Part shown: piece after piece, positions 45,932 through 58,244 of the stretch | How the letters are laid out: each line of letters starts with the position of its first letter | How positions within the stretch are numbered: position 1 is the first letter of the stretch | Assembly: GCA_037952775.1 (NCBI GenBank) | Contig: JBANAY010000003.1 | Location: 11,594,001-11,658,000, forward strand | DNA: 64,000 nt | Direction: 5' to 3' | DNA from: Clonostachys chloroleuca | Lineage: Eukaryota > Ascomycota > Sordariomycetes > Hypocreales > Bionectriaceae | Notes under the pieces: model-generated | The model's database searches: none | Seen by the model: only the letters and a program-made list of their open reading frames with translations | Told to the model about the DNA's origin: nothing | Position numbers and translations under genes: made by a program

Positions 45932-48900
45932 ATGGCCTCCACAGCCAAGGATGACTTGGGCCCAGACTCGGGAAGTCTTCGCCAGAGACACCATCCTCCC
46001 GCCAGCTCCAAAAATCTCGAAAGTCCGAAACAGCCAGTTGACGAGCCACATACTAGTGTGAATGCCCAAAACAAAACGTACGGGCGCACTCCCAACGGCA
46101 CAGGTACGAATTCATTCCCTTTACTCCTCTCAATTTTTCCCCGACTGTCGACTGGTGCCCTGCTCAAAGAATTGATGCTTACCTGCAACTGCCTCTATAG
46201 TGTTTGTTGTGGCTGATACTCATGACATGGTCTCGCAACTCCTGGACCCTCGTTTGCCCAAGAATGTCTCGGACCTTCTCATCCTCTCCATTATGGCTTT
46301 GCATGTGTTGGTTGCCTACTATCTTCCTTCCGGTCTTAAGAAACCCGTGCTTGCCTCAATCTTCGTTTTCTGGAGACTCTCATACAATGCCGGTATCGGC
46401 ATGCTTCTTCACGTCCAGTCTCACCATCGGCGAATGGTCACATGGGCTCGAAAGCAGAAATTATTTGAGCCCCCTGCTGACGGCAAGCCGAACCGCCTGT
46501 ATGCATTGTTGAAACGCGAATGTGAACTCCTGCACGTGAACCTTGAGGACTATGATTTTGACAAGGCCCCGATCGAGTATAACACATGGCTCGTTTTTCG
46601 CCGAGTTGTCGACCTGATTTTGATGTGTGACTTCACTTCTTACTGCCTTTTCGCAATCATCTGTGGTCATGTTCCCCAAAACGAGAGCCTCATTGCCGGG
46701 CTTGGTCGCTGGGCTCTGGGTATTACTTTTATTGGTATCAACCTTTGGGCCAAACTCTCAGCTCATCGCACTCTGACCTACGCATGGCACTGGGCCGATT
46801 TCTTCTACCTCATTGATCAAGACCTGACCTTTGATGGTATCTTTGAGCTCGTGCCACACCCCATGTACTCGATCGGTTATATCGGCTACTACGGTATCTC
46901 GATTATGGCTGCTAGCTACGAGGTTCTCTTCATCTCCATCTTTGCTCACCTCGCTCAATTTGCCTTCCTCGCTGCAGTGGAGAATCCTCACATCGACCGG
47001 ACGTATAACCCCCCTGCACCGCGGGCACGGAGTAAATCTGGGAGTCAGAATGAGCCGTCTGTGGGCGTAACCCAGTCGCTAGGGCCGAGCTCACCGGATC
47101 AGCCGCCAGCCAACAATGCCACCCTGGAGCCTCCAATCCCGGTACACAACATGGTGGGTTTGAAGAACATTGACTTGTTCCGAGTCACTGATTGTGTTGT
47201 CGTCATCGTGCCCATGTATATTGCCGTGCTTACCTTCGCTACTCCCTCAAATTCCTTCTGGCAAGCGATCTTCGTGATTCATGCTTTCTTCTGGCGTGTT
47301 TGGTATCACCTTGGATTGGGCATCATCCTAGACAAGCAATCGACCTCGAAAATGTTCACCCGGCACTTTGTCAAGTTCGGAGAGAGCCTGGATGAGGCTT
47401 GGCGGCAGTGGAAAGCAATGCACCATGTCAGTATGGTCATGTGCAATACAGCCTTCGTTGCCGCATGCTGGAAGATGTATAGTTTCCCCGAGGATTGGAG
47501 CTATGGCCTCGTCTTGCTCAAGCATGTCATAGGGTTCAGCTTAGTAGCGCTGCAGATTTCTGTAGCCATGAGCATATATTCGTCTCTGGGCGAATATGGC
47601 TGGTCTTTTGGTGATTTCTTCTTTGACCAAAAAGCTAAGCTGACCTATCAGAACGGGGTATATCGGTTCTTGAACAACCCGGACAAGACCCTCGGTATCG
47701 CAGGAGTATGGGGTGCGGCTCTGATAACCTGGAGCCGATCGATATTCCTCCTCGCGCTCACTACTCAGCTGCTGTCGATCTATTTCATTGCCTACATTGA
47801 ACGGCCCCATATGCTGAAGATCTATGGTGATAGGAACATGCGCCAGGAGGCCGGCATCACCAAGTTTATCAAGCGGTCGCTCCCCGACCCTGTCAAGGGC
47901 TGGCAAGAAAGTATGGACAAGGTAATTGATGATACCACGCATTTCGTTGAGGAGTTCCTGGATACCGCCAGACCGAAATTCACTTCCGGCGTCAAGACAA
48001 TCATCAAAGATACCTCGGCCTTATTTAACACAGCCCCGGCACGGTTTACAATTACCAGAATCAGTGCTGATCTAGAAGGACTGGACCCGAAACAATACCA
48101 ACTTACCATTGATGGCACCCCTTCAGTTGATTCGCTCGTTAGTGAGCGGGCGACTGGGAAAGAAAGCATCACGGCTCGGTACCCCAAGGATGTTAAAACG
48201 AAGACATACGAATATGGCACACCGCTGCATGTCAAATGGAGAGCACCGGTTAACCACAGCAGCAAGGACTGGATTGGCCTGTACATGGTAACCGACAATC
48301 GCTCCAGGGAAATAACAGAAGTCCCATCTCTCGGTCGATGGTCACCAACGAATGCTGGTGAATATGACCTATCAACTGCGGATACGAGCATCGTAGTGGC
48401 TGGACGCCGCACCTCCTCTGAAGGCCAGGATTCGGATGTGGTTGAAGGTGAGGTTGTTTTCCAAGGAGACAAGCTCTGGTGGACACAAGGCGTGTTCGAA
48501 TTCAGATACCATCATGGTGGGAAACACACTGTTATGACTATCTCGGAGCCATTCGAGATCCGCATCAGCAAGTTTGAGGAGGAAGATGCCAATGCTGATT
48601 ACAAGGGCCTGTATGAGCGAGCCGTTGAACACGCCATCCTACCTGTCGTGGTGAACTGCCTTGACCGCAACCCAGATATTGCGCCGACCAATGTCGAGGA
48701 GCCGTTTGGCGGCCACGTAGAGAGAGACAGCAAGTACGCGAAGCGAGTCGTATACGCCATCAGGGAGATGTTTGGTATCGAATTCGCACCTGCCGTCGTC
48801 CCCGCAGACGGAAACGTGAAGAAATTAGCCTGGAGGATTTGCAATGCGAAGCAGGTTCTTGTAAGTTGTTGACAACATTTCTGCCTACTGGACATGGAAC

Positions 48901-49002
48901 ATTTGGCTGACCTCTTCGATTCAGGCGCCCTATAGTATGGCGGCATCAAAGGGAACCACGACACCAACTGGAGAGGACGATATGGTGCCTTTGAAAGCGT
49001 AA
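45932..49002 (+). CDS. cho2: phosphatidylethanolamine N-methyltransferase Cho2
   Basis: Catalyses the first SAM-dependent methylation of phosphatidylethanolamine on the route to phosphatidylcholine, in the ER membrane. Three exons: 45932-46103, 46201-48860, 48925-49002; 969 residues, typical for filamentous fungi. Residues 1-57 are a soluble tail. Then come two isoprenylcysteine-methyltransferase-like membrane modules: the first ends with FELVPHPMYSIGYIGYYG (about 272-289, SAM/phosphate binding), the second with RFLNNPDKTLGIAGVWG (from about 546). Many hydrophobic segments flank them (VDLILMCDFTSYCLFAIICG, FWQAIFVIHAFFWRVWYHLG). The soluble C-terminal part (from about 640) has beta-sandwich-like stretches (TYEYGTPLHVKWRAP, KDWIGLYMVTDN) as in yeast Cho2. 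Introns are 97 and 64 nt; the final exon adds 26 codons ending DDMVPLKA. Confidence 0.95.
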
Positions 49003-49057
49003 AAGGATCTTGTCATGGCGTTTGCAATGATCGTTAGATGGTCGGGTAAAATTAGGT

Positions 49058-49062
<5 letters not shown>

Positions 49063-49113
<51 letters not shown>

Positions 49114-49116
49114 AAA
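49063..49116 (+). repeat. T44A10 homopolymer tract
   Basis: Forty-four T followed directly by ten A, 60 nt after the cho2 stop. It probably lies in the 3' untranslated region. Exact length is uncertain because homopolymers are poorly resolved by sequencing. Confidence 0.8.
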
Positions 49117-49930
49117 GAAGACAATTGACAAAGAGTATACATCAAATCTGAGTATGCGTGTACTAACCAGAGGAAGCAACTCAATTGCTCGTTGTCGCAA
49201 GAGCGTGCACACCCTAGACCTCCCTACGCAATCATTTGTCGTCATCCAACGAGTGGCAATGCGCCGAAAGCTTCATCCCAAACTCCCCGGCGCCTCTGTT
49301 TGGCCGTAAACCTGTCGAGTTGCATTCTGCCGATCCTTTGCCCACTCGGTCAGCCCGGAGATGGATGCGCGGATTTGGAGTTGCCAGTCTGGGTTCCCCG
49401 CAACTCTGCCTCCGTGACGCTTCGAGGAGTCCCCGTAACACACGACGAAGGTCCATCCTCCCCTCCTCACTCCTTTGGATCGACGAGGAATATCGAAACT
49501 GGGGTATTACCCCGCCATTGCCTCCAAACTCATTCGACGCCGAGGCGATTGGAGAATTTCGCCATCGTTTGGTCCCCTTGCCCTGAATTAGGGATCAAAG
49601 GAAACTAGCCTCATAACGATCGTCAAACATATTCGAGGGGTTAGCGAAATAGCAAGGGTAGAGCAAATTAGCCGGACCACACGGCCCGTGGACGGAATTT
49701 CAGTAAGAAAATCCGTCGCCTCGCCGTTTCGTGAGCGGTTTTGTTTTGTTTCACGAAAGCCACCTTTCTTCGACGACGGGCTAGGGATAGGAAGAAGAGG
49801 TATATAAGCAAGAGCTTGTTGACTATCTCTGTTTCGGATAGAGGCTATTGGCATTGGGGCATAGCGAAATTCAAGAGAGCTCTAGGATTGTTCGACGCAG
49901 TTTATCGCTCCCCCTGTTCTCCGTGGCATC
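49117..49930. other. intergenic cho2/lactonase
   Basis: No gene supported. Overlapping open frames at 49192-49608 on both strands lack domains. Confidence 0.5.
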
Positions 49931-51334
49931 ATGCATTCCAAGTCCTTTATGCTGTCCCAGCTCCTGCTAGGGCAGGCTTACGCCACCTACCTCTACACGT
50001 CGTCGTACAGCGGCGTCGTCCGCACGCTCCAATGGACAGAGTCGGGCCTCGAGACCATCTCTTCTACGACCGAGTGTGGAGGCAGTGCTTCTTGGCTGAC
50101 CTTGGCGGACGACCTGCTGTATTGCACGGACGAGGCCTGGAGCACACCAGAGGGGTCGGTCTCGACCTTCAAAACTCTGGCTGACGGCTCGCTCGAGCTC
50201 CTGGGGAAGAAGTCCACTCGACAGGGCGCTGTAAGCGCCGTGGTCTACGGTAAAGACGACAGTGGCCTTGCCTTGGCCTACTAGTAAGTCAACCGCCATC
50301 AACATCTAGATATTAAACTGTCCACCACATAATTCTTTTAGTTCTGGCTTTTTTTCGGTGAATAAAACATACTGACCTGAGCTTGACAGTTCCTCATCGG
50401 CCTTTACTACCTGGGACCGAACAGATCCCTCCGCTCTGGAGCTTCTCCAGACCGAAGTCTATGAGCTGGAACAGCCTGGAGCCAACCCTGAGCGACAAGA
50501 GGCGCCACATCCACACCAGGCCCTCCTGGATCCCACTGGCCAGTACATCCTCGTCCCCGACCTGGGTGCCGATCTTGTCCGCATCTACAAGACAGGGACA
50601 GACGACCTCGCTGTCACTGCGGTCGAGCCGCTGCAGGTTCCTGCCGGCAGCGGCCCCCGCCACGCAGCGTTCGTCAAGGCCGCCAACGAGACATATCTCT
50701 ACGTCGTCACCGAGCTCACCAACAAGATCTTGGGCTACATCGTCACCTACAACGAGGGCTCCCTCGGCTTCGAGCAAGTCTACGAGAGCGGGACGCACGG
50801 CCAGGGCGTCGAGGTGCCCTCCACCGCCGCCGCAGCCGAGATTCTTGTCTCTGTAAGTACATCGTAACCCCCACCCAACCCCCCGGGGCTCCTTTTATCT
50901 CCCCGCCCCCCGGTCTCTCTCCATGAAGTTAAACTATACGAGCACTACGTTATAAGTTGACTTGTACTGACACTATTTCCTACCAGCCCGACCAGAAGTT
51001 CCTCATCGTCTCATCTCGCTACACGAACGCCTTTGAGATCCCCAACTTTGATCCCAGCAACAGCACCCAGATCGTGTCGGACACGCTCATCAACTTCTCC
51101 GTCAACCACAGGACGGGTGCGCTCAAGGCCATCCAGGCCGTACCCGCCGGCGGCAAGAACCCCCGCCAGTTCTCGTTCAACAGGGATGCCAGCGCCGTGG
51201 CGGTAGGCCTGCAGGGGGACGGGCGGGTGGTCATCATCGAGCGTAGCAAGAGCAGCGGGAGGCTGGGCAGGTTCGTGGCGAGCGCCGAGGGCGGTGGCGA
51301 GGTGTCGGCAGTGATTTTCAACGAGGCTATCTAG
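49931..51334 (+). CDS. secreted lactonase-type seven-bladed beta-propeller (6-phosphogluconolactonase/muconate-cyclase-like)
   Basis: Three exons: 49931-50283, 50390-50852, 50987-51334; 387 residues. The first about 18 residues (MHSKSFMLSQLLLGQAYA) look like a cleavable signal peptide, so the protein is probably secreted or vacuolar, unlike cytosolic muconate cyclase. The rest is a lactonase-family propeller: YLYTSSYSGVVRTLQW, HPHQALLDPTGQYILVPDLG (third blade, the conserved PH..L...G.Y...PDLG), GSGPRHAAF, YLYVVTELTNKI, PRQFSFNRDASAVAVGLQGD, RVVIIER. The introns (106 and 134 nt) end in GACAG and ACCAG. The last is needed to move from ...AEILVS to PDQKFLIVSS. The natural substrate (gluconolactone, muconolactone or another ring) cannot be told from sequence. 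Confidence 0.88.
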
Positions 51335-54300
51335 GTACATAGACACAAGTGGGTGACACGAGAAATGATACACCCCAGCCAGTACCGTTCTGGATCCAGT
51401 GCTCAAGAACCCATCACTTTGCTGCCCTTCGTTACCAGCTTCAACGAGGGAAAAATATGTTAAAAAGGGGATAAAATCATCATTCTTTGACTAAAGAATA
51501 TTTCTGTCTTTTTATTTTATTATTTTCCTCATGAATTTGATCTTCATCTATGAAGCTGAACAACCCAGTTTGGTGTCTCGTCTCTCCTGTCACCCACTTT
51601 GGTAGAACATGAAAAGAGAATCCCGCCCTTGCTTGAGGCAAGGATGTACTACCTCCATGAACCTCCGTTTTTCGTAATAATCTGATAACACGGGATGATA
51701 TACCCCCCGGTAATGTCCGAGTGGTAGAGTCGCAACCACGAGATGAGTTTAATCATATCGGCCCCAAAGGTCCCATTTGCCCGTATCCCGCTTGGAGCTT
51801 GGTAAGCCGGGGAGAACGTGGGTAATCTGCTTGAAGAAGCAAGCCTTTCTCAGCGGGCGGGAGTGGCTAGGGACGGACTTGGCGGCGGTCTAAGGAATCG
51901 GCCCTTTCCGACAATGTTGGTGACAGTTGGAGGAAAGGGCAGTGTTACTTTGAGGAGGTTGGTTGGTTTACAGCGAATTTTATTGGTTCAAGGTCGTGGC
52001 AACGAGCCAAGGGTAGAGATCTACGCTGGGGACGAGAGCTTGTGGCCCGGATCGACCAAGAGCGTGCATGTTATCTCGGGCTGGTATAGAGCCCCTCGGA
52101 CCTCCCCCCAAGGGTTCACGCAAGATGCTACTGTGATCATGCCGGCTGCCCTGCTAATGTGCCCAATAGTGCCCAGAAAAGCAGCAATCACTGCATGGGA
52201 AGCTGGTATGTGAGCCCTGCAAGGCCCTCGGGAGGGACTATCGACCAAACGTCACCCGTCAATGCTGAGAATCCCTGGACAGTGCATTGGGTATGGGCCA
52301 TGTATGGGGAGCATTGTGTATCACATCGCCTACGTCACTTGGCTTTAACGTTCGCATGGAGTTTCGGCTGCTGGGAACCGTTGGAGCACCCGGATGTGGC
52401 GATGCCTTCTTTGGAACAGGTACTAGCTGCGGCTCGGCTCATGTAACTGTTATGACGAGGGCAGGTCGAAGTCTTCTATTACGGGCCTCAAGTCCCGATC
52501 CTGCTTACGAGGTGGGAAACACAGTAAGGGTCCGATAATCTTCGGAGGCTGAGGGTACCACATGCCCTGTAAAGAAGGGAAACGGTAGCTTATTTAACAA
52601 CGAAGAGAGTATTGGACATTTGACCCATTTCTCGATCAAGGCCTTCGGGACGCTGAACACTCGCTTGCCATACATTGCCCACTAATTCAACAACTCTGGT
52701 TCCTGTGATAAGTATCCGTGGGATCTATGTGGCTTGTGGTTCTATTGGAATCCAATATCCTTGAGCATAATAAACTCATTTATCAACTGTGGTCATTTCA
52801 AAATTATGTTTCATTGGCGGCGTTTTGGGATCAGTTACAATTTTAGAAGTGGCAATACCAACGGGCCGGGTAGCCTACACTTATTAGTCTTATCACGCAA
52901 CTAGCTACCTTGCGTTTTTTCTTTCGTGAAAACACAGTAGGAAGCTCATAAAAGAAAGAGAAATGAGAACGGTGATTGTCTCCAGAGGCTGAGAGTAGAA
53001 TGGACGTTAGCTGAAATACCCCTGCTCACCGGCTGCCATGCGTTACATGGCATGTGGAAATCATCACACTGCTTGAGAGGAAGATCACGCATTGTGGCAG
53101 GCTACCGATGTTACCCCGTAATTCCTTTTACTCTCCCTTCAACATCAGACGCTAGAAAGCACGTGTCTGAGCTATCACAAACAATGGGAGGGCATTTCCC
53201 TAGCGGTGTAAGTAATGTTTAGCTAAGCTCTGTGCCTCGCGAGAATGGTGAGCGAATTTAGCCTGAAATCTAGCTGCAATCCTGCTTAATGCATGATCCT
53301 GCAAGGACCCAGTTGAAACTGGGCATCTTGTTGAGACGATCGAACCGGAGATGGGTGGCAGACAGAACCGGACCCATGGCCACTATGCGGGGAAGGGCTT
53401 TAGACGGTAATAGCTTGGTGCAGGGTGTGCTCATGTGTGACGGCGTGCTTGGGGCTACGAGCTGAACGGTGCATCGATGGCGCGTTGACTGGAGGGTTGC
53501 CGGGCCGTGATACAGTCTCGTTGTCCCTTATCTGGGACGAGGAGCTAGGTATTCCGTCAGAGTGGAAAACCTATTATCGACCATCGCCATGCAGAGGCGA
53601 ATATGCTATGCTGACGAGGTCCAAGGCTTCGTCCGCCATACTCAGAAGTCAACTCCGGTTCGAATGGGTAATAAGTAGGACCGACTCGCTAAACGCGTTA
53701 TGGCCCTGACGTGATGGCTGAATTGTTGCCACTTGCGCATAGACTTTTGAGGAGTGGTTTTTGGCGGGATTGTCGTAATATTGGCGTTGTATCGTCGCCG
53801 ATCCAATCAAACCCTTAGAGAAGGATTCCGTGCTGGAAAGTCTCCCAGAGGCTTCAGGTCAGGGCTTTGATGATCATTAATTTGGCGGTGGCGGCGTATA
53901 CAAGCCATTTCTTACAAGGCTTTTAAGGGTCTTGTGCAAGGATCATGATGGGCGAGATGAGCTTGGGGAGCGCTCGTACGGCAAAGAGAAAGAGCGTTGG
54001 AAGCTGTATGAGTCACATTTCGTCCTGGCCATACCAGAGCTTCTTCGTTCAATTGTCAACGAAGGGCCGGGCCGAATCAGTGGGTGTTGCACCCTTTGAG
54101 CGAATAGCTAGTGTGTGTGTGGCTCGTCGAGGTCATCTATTGACCGGGCCAAGTCCAAGAAGTCTAGTTTAGTGAGCAGCCAGACCCCTGTTTTCTCGTC
54201 CCCAAACAAGTTTTTCCAGGCATGCAACAATTAGCTGGCATATTCCACTTGACGGGGCGGGCCGGTGAGAGTTTCTTATGCAAGGCTCATGCTCTCATCT

Positions 54301-56009
54301 TCGCTCATGGGGCGCGGTCGTTCTCTTCAAAGTTTACAGAGCCGTATGGGGCTTGTACCACCATGTTCTTATGCGAATGCAATGCGAGGTCAAGGGTTGG
54401 CCCAGTGTGGCTCGCTGTGACGACCGGAGCAATCCAATGCGACGCCATCAGCGAATGATCGATAGGGCACCGGATACTTGACGTTTACGGTCCAGATAGG
54501 CAAAGACTTGCGATTCTGACGAGCGTTTTGAGTGTTGACACTAGCAACCCCAGATACTCTCTGATGGGTCTAGCCATATGACCGAGGCGTTTACCCCAGG
54601 GTCTCGGCTCGTGGCCACCTCATAGCCGATATGCTGCTGATCCCCTCTTCCCCTCTCTTTGTCTTGATGCCAATGTGGACAAAAATGACTGAATGGTGAG
54701 TGGGTGGATGGGTGGCAGGGTCTCGAATGTGTCTGCCACAGCGTGTCAAGCAACAAGATTGCGAGCGCTGATTCGTACCAAGGCAGGGCAGGGAGGAGGG
54801 CGATGGAGTACCCTGGCAGGGGTTGCTGCAGGAGATCCGGTGATGAAGTGACCCCCCTTGAGGGAAAACGACAGCAGAGTACCTAGACGAGCGCGGTTCA
54901 CTCTGGAACCGGCTTGGACATAATTTCAGGGTCGGCCTTAATTCTGGCGAGCGGGACGAGGTCCCCTGCAACGGCCCACGCGATATAGATACGTACATAC
55001 GTCGTCTGTATATACGTGCATGTGTACCTCTGTATGCGCGCACATGCGAGCGTGTCGCTCTCGGTGGGTGCAAAGTACATGCCTAGTGTGCGAGGTGTGA
55101 GAAAGAAGGGGGAGGGAGATGATAATCCAGGGTCGGGGTCGGGTCCCCATGCTCAATCTCATTATTGAGGCTCCCAGGCCCTTCCCAAAAAGACCCAAAA
55201 AGCCTAAAACATACGGGGAGATGGAGAGGGAAAAAGGTTGGAATGGGAATGGGCTGGCCAGGTCAGAGGGACTGGCGCCTGTGTCGGTCGGTGTCGTCCA
55301 GGAGGCAGGCGCCGGGCTGTATAAACGGAAGTAAGTAGTACCTGCCTTGCCTGCCTTCCCCCCGCTCCACATGACCCATTGCACCCCATCCCAACGCATC
55401 CCCCACATATTACACACTGGCAGCGGCCGTCGCCCATGATCCCACCTGCCGTCGTTCTTTTGTCCACAAGCTGCAGCAGGCCAATGACCGCCCATCCAGT
55501 CGTCGCGATTCAATTCTTTGCTTGGCTGGCTGTTTGCGCCCTTCGCCCTTTTAATCTCTTTTGTTTCGATGCGTTTCGCCTTCCACCCACTGCTCCGTGA
55601 TTACTCCCAAGATTCCGACTGCTGCAGGATCGAACGCATCGCGGCCGGACTAGCCTCCCGTTTCGTTTCACCCATTCTTAATCATCTCACTCCAGCCAGC
55701 ACCTGATGGGCCGAAGTCTGTCTGTACCGTGACCGCGATGCCGCATGGGGCGTCTGAGTCTTGATGCGAAATTTCCCTTCAGTTTCCCATTTAATATTTG
55801 TTTTCATACATCCGACCAACCTTCCTCTCTGCCGCCACCTTTTGTTTCTCCCCATCCACCGACCCGTCTCCCCTCTGGGTGTGCTCCCTCGCATTTCAAG
55901 GGGTATAGACACCAGTTTCACCTTTCAAGCTGCGACTCCGGACCGAGTCACTACCTGAGCCAGAGGAGAACACAGTCCACGTACGAGTTCCTTCCCCGGG
56001 ACTTCCAAC
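51335..56009. other. 4.7-kb gene-free stretch
   Basis: No supported gene. The open frame at 51818-52213 (plus, 131 codons) and that at 54938-55513 (minus, 191 codons) lack domains and overlap others. Around 54960-55060 the DNA is rich in TACGTA/TGCATG-type alternating purine-pyrimidine. From about 55.5 kb it becomes pyrimidine-rich, likely the promoter and leader of the Zn2Cys6 gene. Confidence 0.5.
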
Positions 56010-58244
56010 ATGTCCCCGTCGCCGACGGGCGACTCCCCGCCCACAGCCCTCAATCACTCAACTAGACCCTTCCCTATCCCATCCCGTAAAAGCTTCCATG
56101 TCGATGTGCCTGGTGCATCATTGATCTCCAATGGCGCAAGTCTCGGACTCAAGTCTCCATCGGATTTGGCGCCGCAAAGAGCGGCCAGTTTCTCCCGGGA
56201 CGGCATGCTTGGAGCAACAGGGGCTGGCCGTCCCGTCGGGTCCTCTCAGGCCGCTCTCACAGATTCTCTCTTGAATGGCCTCGCAAAGTCTTCAAGCGAT
56301 GAGGGATCTAATCCCCTCAAAAGGAGAAACACCGATGTTGGAGTCGACTATCCACGCCGGAGGGCCACAATTGCTGTAAGTATCAAGAATTAAGCGACCG
56401 GATTTCGTTTGCTCATCCATGTCTGACTGGCTTCAGTGTGAGGTCTGTCGATCAAGAAAGTCGCGCTGCGATGGGAATAAGCCCAAGTGCAAGCTCTGCT
56501 CCGAGCTCGGTGCTGAATGCATCTATAGAGAGCCGGGAATCAAGCTGGATGCTGGCGACAAGTTGATTCTAGAGCGTCTCAACCGTATCGAGACGCTCAT
56601 CCAGTTAAACATGGTCAACAACTCAGCGACTGGGATCAACCTGAGTTCAGACTCGCCCTCAATGAGCAACGGCACAATGAACGGCGAGAGTGCGTTGTTG
56701 AACCCGGGCAGCCAACATACATTCACCAACCTCATTCCCAATGGTGGCTTTGGGACTTGGACGCAACAGCCCACCACAACCAACATCAACACTATGCCCA
56801 AGATCCACACCAATGCAGCAATGCATCTACTGCAATGGCCTCTCATTCGTGATCTTGTTTCACGCCCCTATGACCCTCAGATACTGCTTCAACTGGAGAT
56901 GGCAAGGGAGCCGTTACACTCGCTGACGAAAACGCCCTGTGTGGATTTATCCAATACCCAGGCCTATATCGAGGCCTATTTCGAGCGTGTTAATATTTGG
57001 TACGCTTGCGTCAATCCGTATTCGTGGAGAAGTCAGTACCGCACTGCCCTGTCCAACGGGTTTCGGGAAGGCTCTGAAAGTTGCATTGTTCTTCTTGTTC
57101 TGGCTCTTGGCCAAGCAAGCCTTCGAGGGAGCATCTCACGAATCGTTCCTCAAGAGGAGCCTCCCGGTTTGCAATACTTCACCGCAGCTTGGTCCCTTCT
57201 TCCGGGCATGATGACTACAAATACAGTATTGGCTGCACAATGTCACCTCCTGGCTGCTGCTTACCTGTTCTATCTTGTTCGCCCCATGGAGGCGTGGAAC
57301 CTTCTTTGTAGTACAAGTACGAAACTTCAGTTGCTTCTCATGTCTCCCAACCGGGTACCGGCTCATCAACGAGAGCTCATCGAACGAATCTATTGGAATG
57401 CATTGCTGTTCGAAAGTGATCTACTGGCAGAGCTTGATTTGCCCCATTCTGGTGTAGTTCAATTTGAAGAAAATGTCGGTCTGCCTGGCGGTTTTGAGGG
57501 CGAAGAGGGCGAGAAGGTCGGAAAGGACGAGCTCTGGTATTTCCTTGCTGAAATTGCACTGCGCAGGCTTCTCAACCGAGTCAGTCAACTGATCTACTCG
57601 AAAGACTCTATGGCTACGACCTCGAGCCTGGAGCCTGTTGTGTCAGAGCTTGACTACCAGTTGACACAGTGGTACGAAAGCTTGCCCCTTGCGCTCCAGT
57701 TTCCTTTTACGCGGACGGTCCTTCAGGATCAGGTGCAAACCGTCTTGCGGCTTCGCTTCTTTGCCTGCAGAACTATCATCTACAGGCCTTACATTCTGGC
57801 CGTATTGGACAATGAACAGGCGGTCCTGGATCCAGTCGTGCGTGAGAATTGTCACAAATGTCTTGAAGCCTCTATCAGGCAACTTGAGCATATTGTAGAA
57901 CAGTGAGTGTCGTCCGGCGGGTTCTTCTATTTTCCCCTTGTTTGATTAACCGCTGATGATGCTAACGTAATTAATCTTATAGCCATGCTGGCCATATGCC
58001 CTACATTTGGCAAGGGGCCTTGTCGATGGTATCACAGACACTTCTGGTTATGGGGGCTTCGATGTCACCATCTCTTCTAAACATTATCCTAACGTTGCTT
58101 CCACACCGCGAAGCACTCGACCAAATGATTAACGACGTCATTATCGAGGTTGAAAGTTATGCAATGCTTGCTCCAAGTCTCAGTCTTGCAGCAGAAATCA
58201 TCAAGGAGGCGGAGTTGAGGAGGCGAACGCTCCTCAGCACGTAA
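56010..58244 (+). CDS. Zn(II)2Cys6 transcription factor
   Basis: Three exons: 56010-56375, 56437-57902, 57983-58244; 697 residues. Residues 1-122 are Ser/Pro-rich, ending in the basic stretch YPRRRATIA. The binuclear zinc cluster starts at the exon 2 border: C123-x2-C126-x6-C133-x6-C140-x2-C143-x6-C150 (CEVCRSRKSRCDGNKPKCKL). It is followed by YREPGIKLDAGDKLILERLN, a linker and short coiled coil for dimerisation (about 152-180). The fungal-specific middle homology region covers about 290-600 (QAYIEAYFERVNIWYACVNP, VLALGQASLRGS, AWNLLCSTSTKLQLLLMS, IYWNALLFESDLLAELDLP). The last exon (HAGHMPYIWQGALSMVSQTL) completes it. Introns are 61 nt (CTGACTGG, TTCAG) and 80 nt (GCTAACG, TATAG). Target genes are unknown; no pathway gene lies beside it except the lactonase 4.7 kb upstream. 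Confidence 0.9.

Noticed and set aside
53653..53668. B-box-like GGTTCGAATGG on the plus strand
   Set aside because: No A-box at the right distance upstream and no cloverleaf.
54938..55513. 191-codon open frame, minus strand
   Set aside because: Runs through alternating purine-pyrimidine repeat DNA and is low complexity; no homologous motif.
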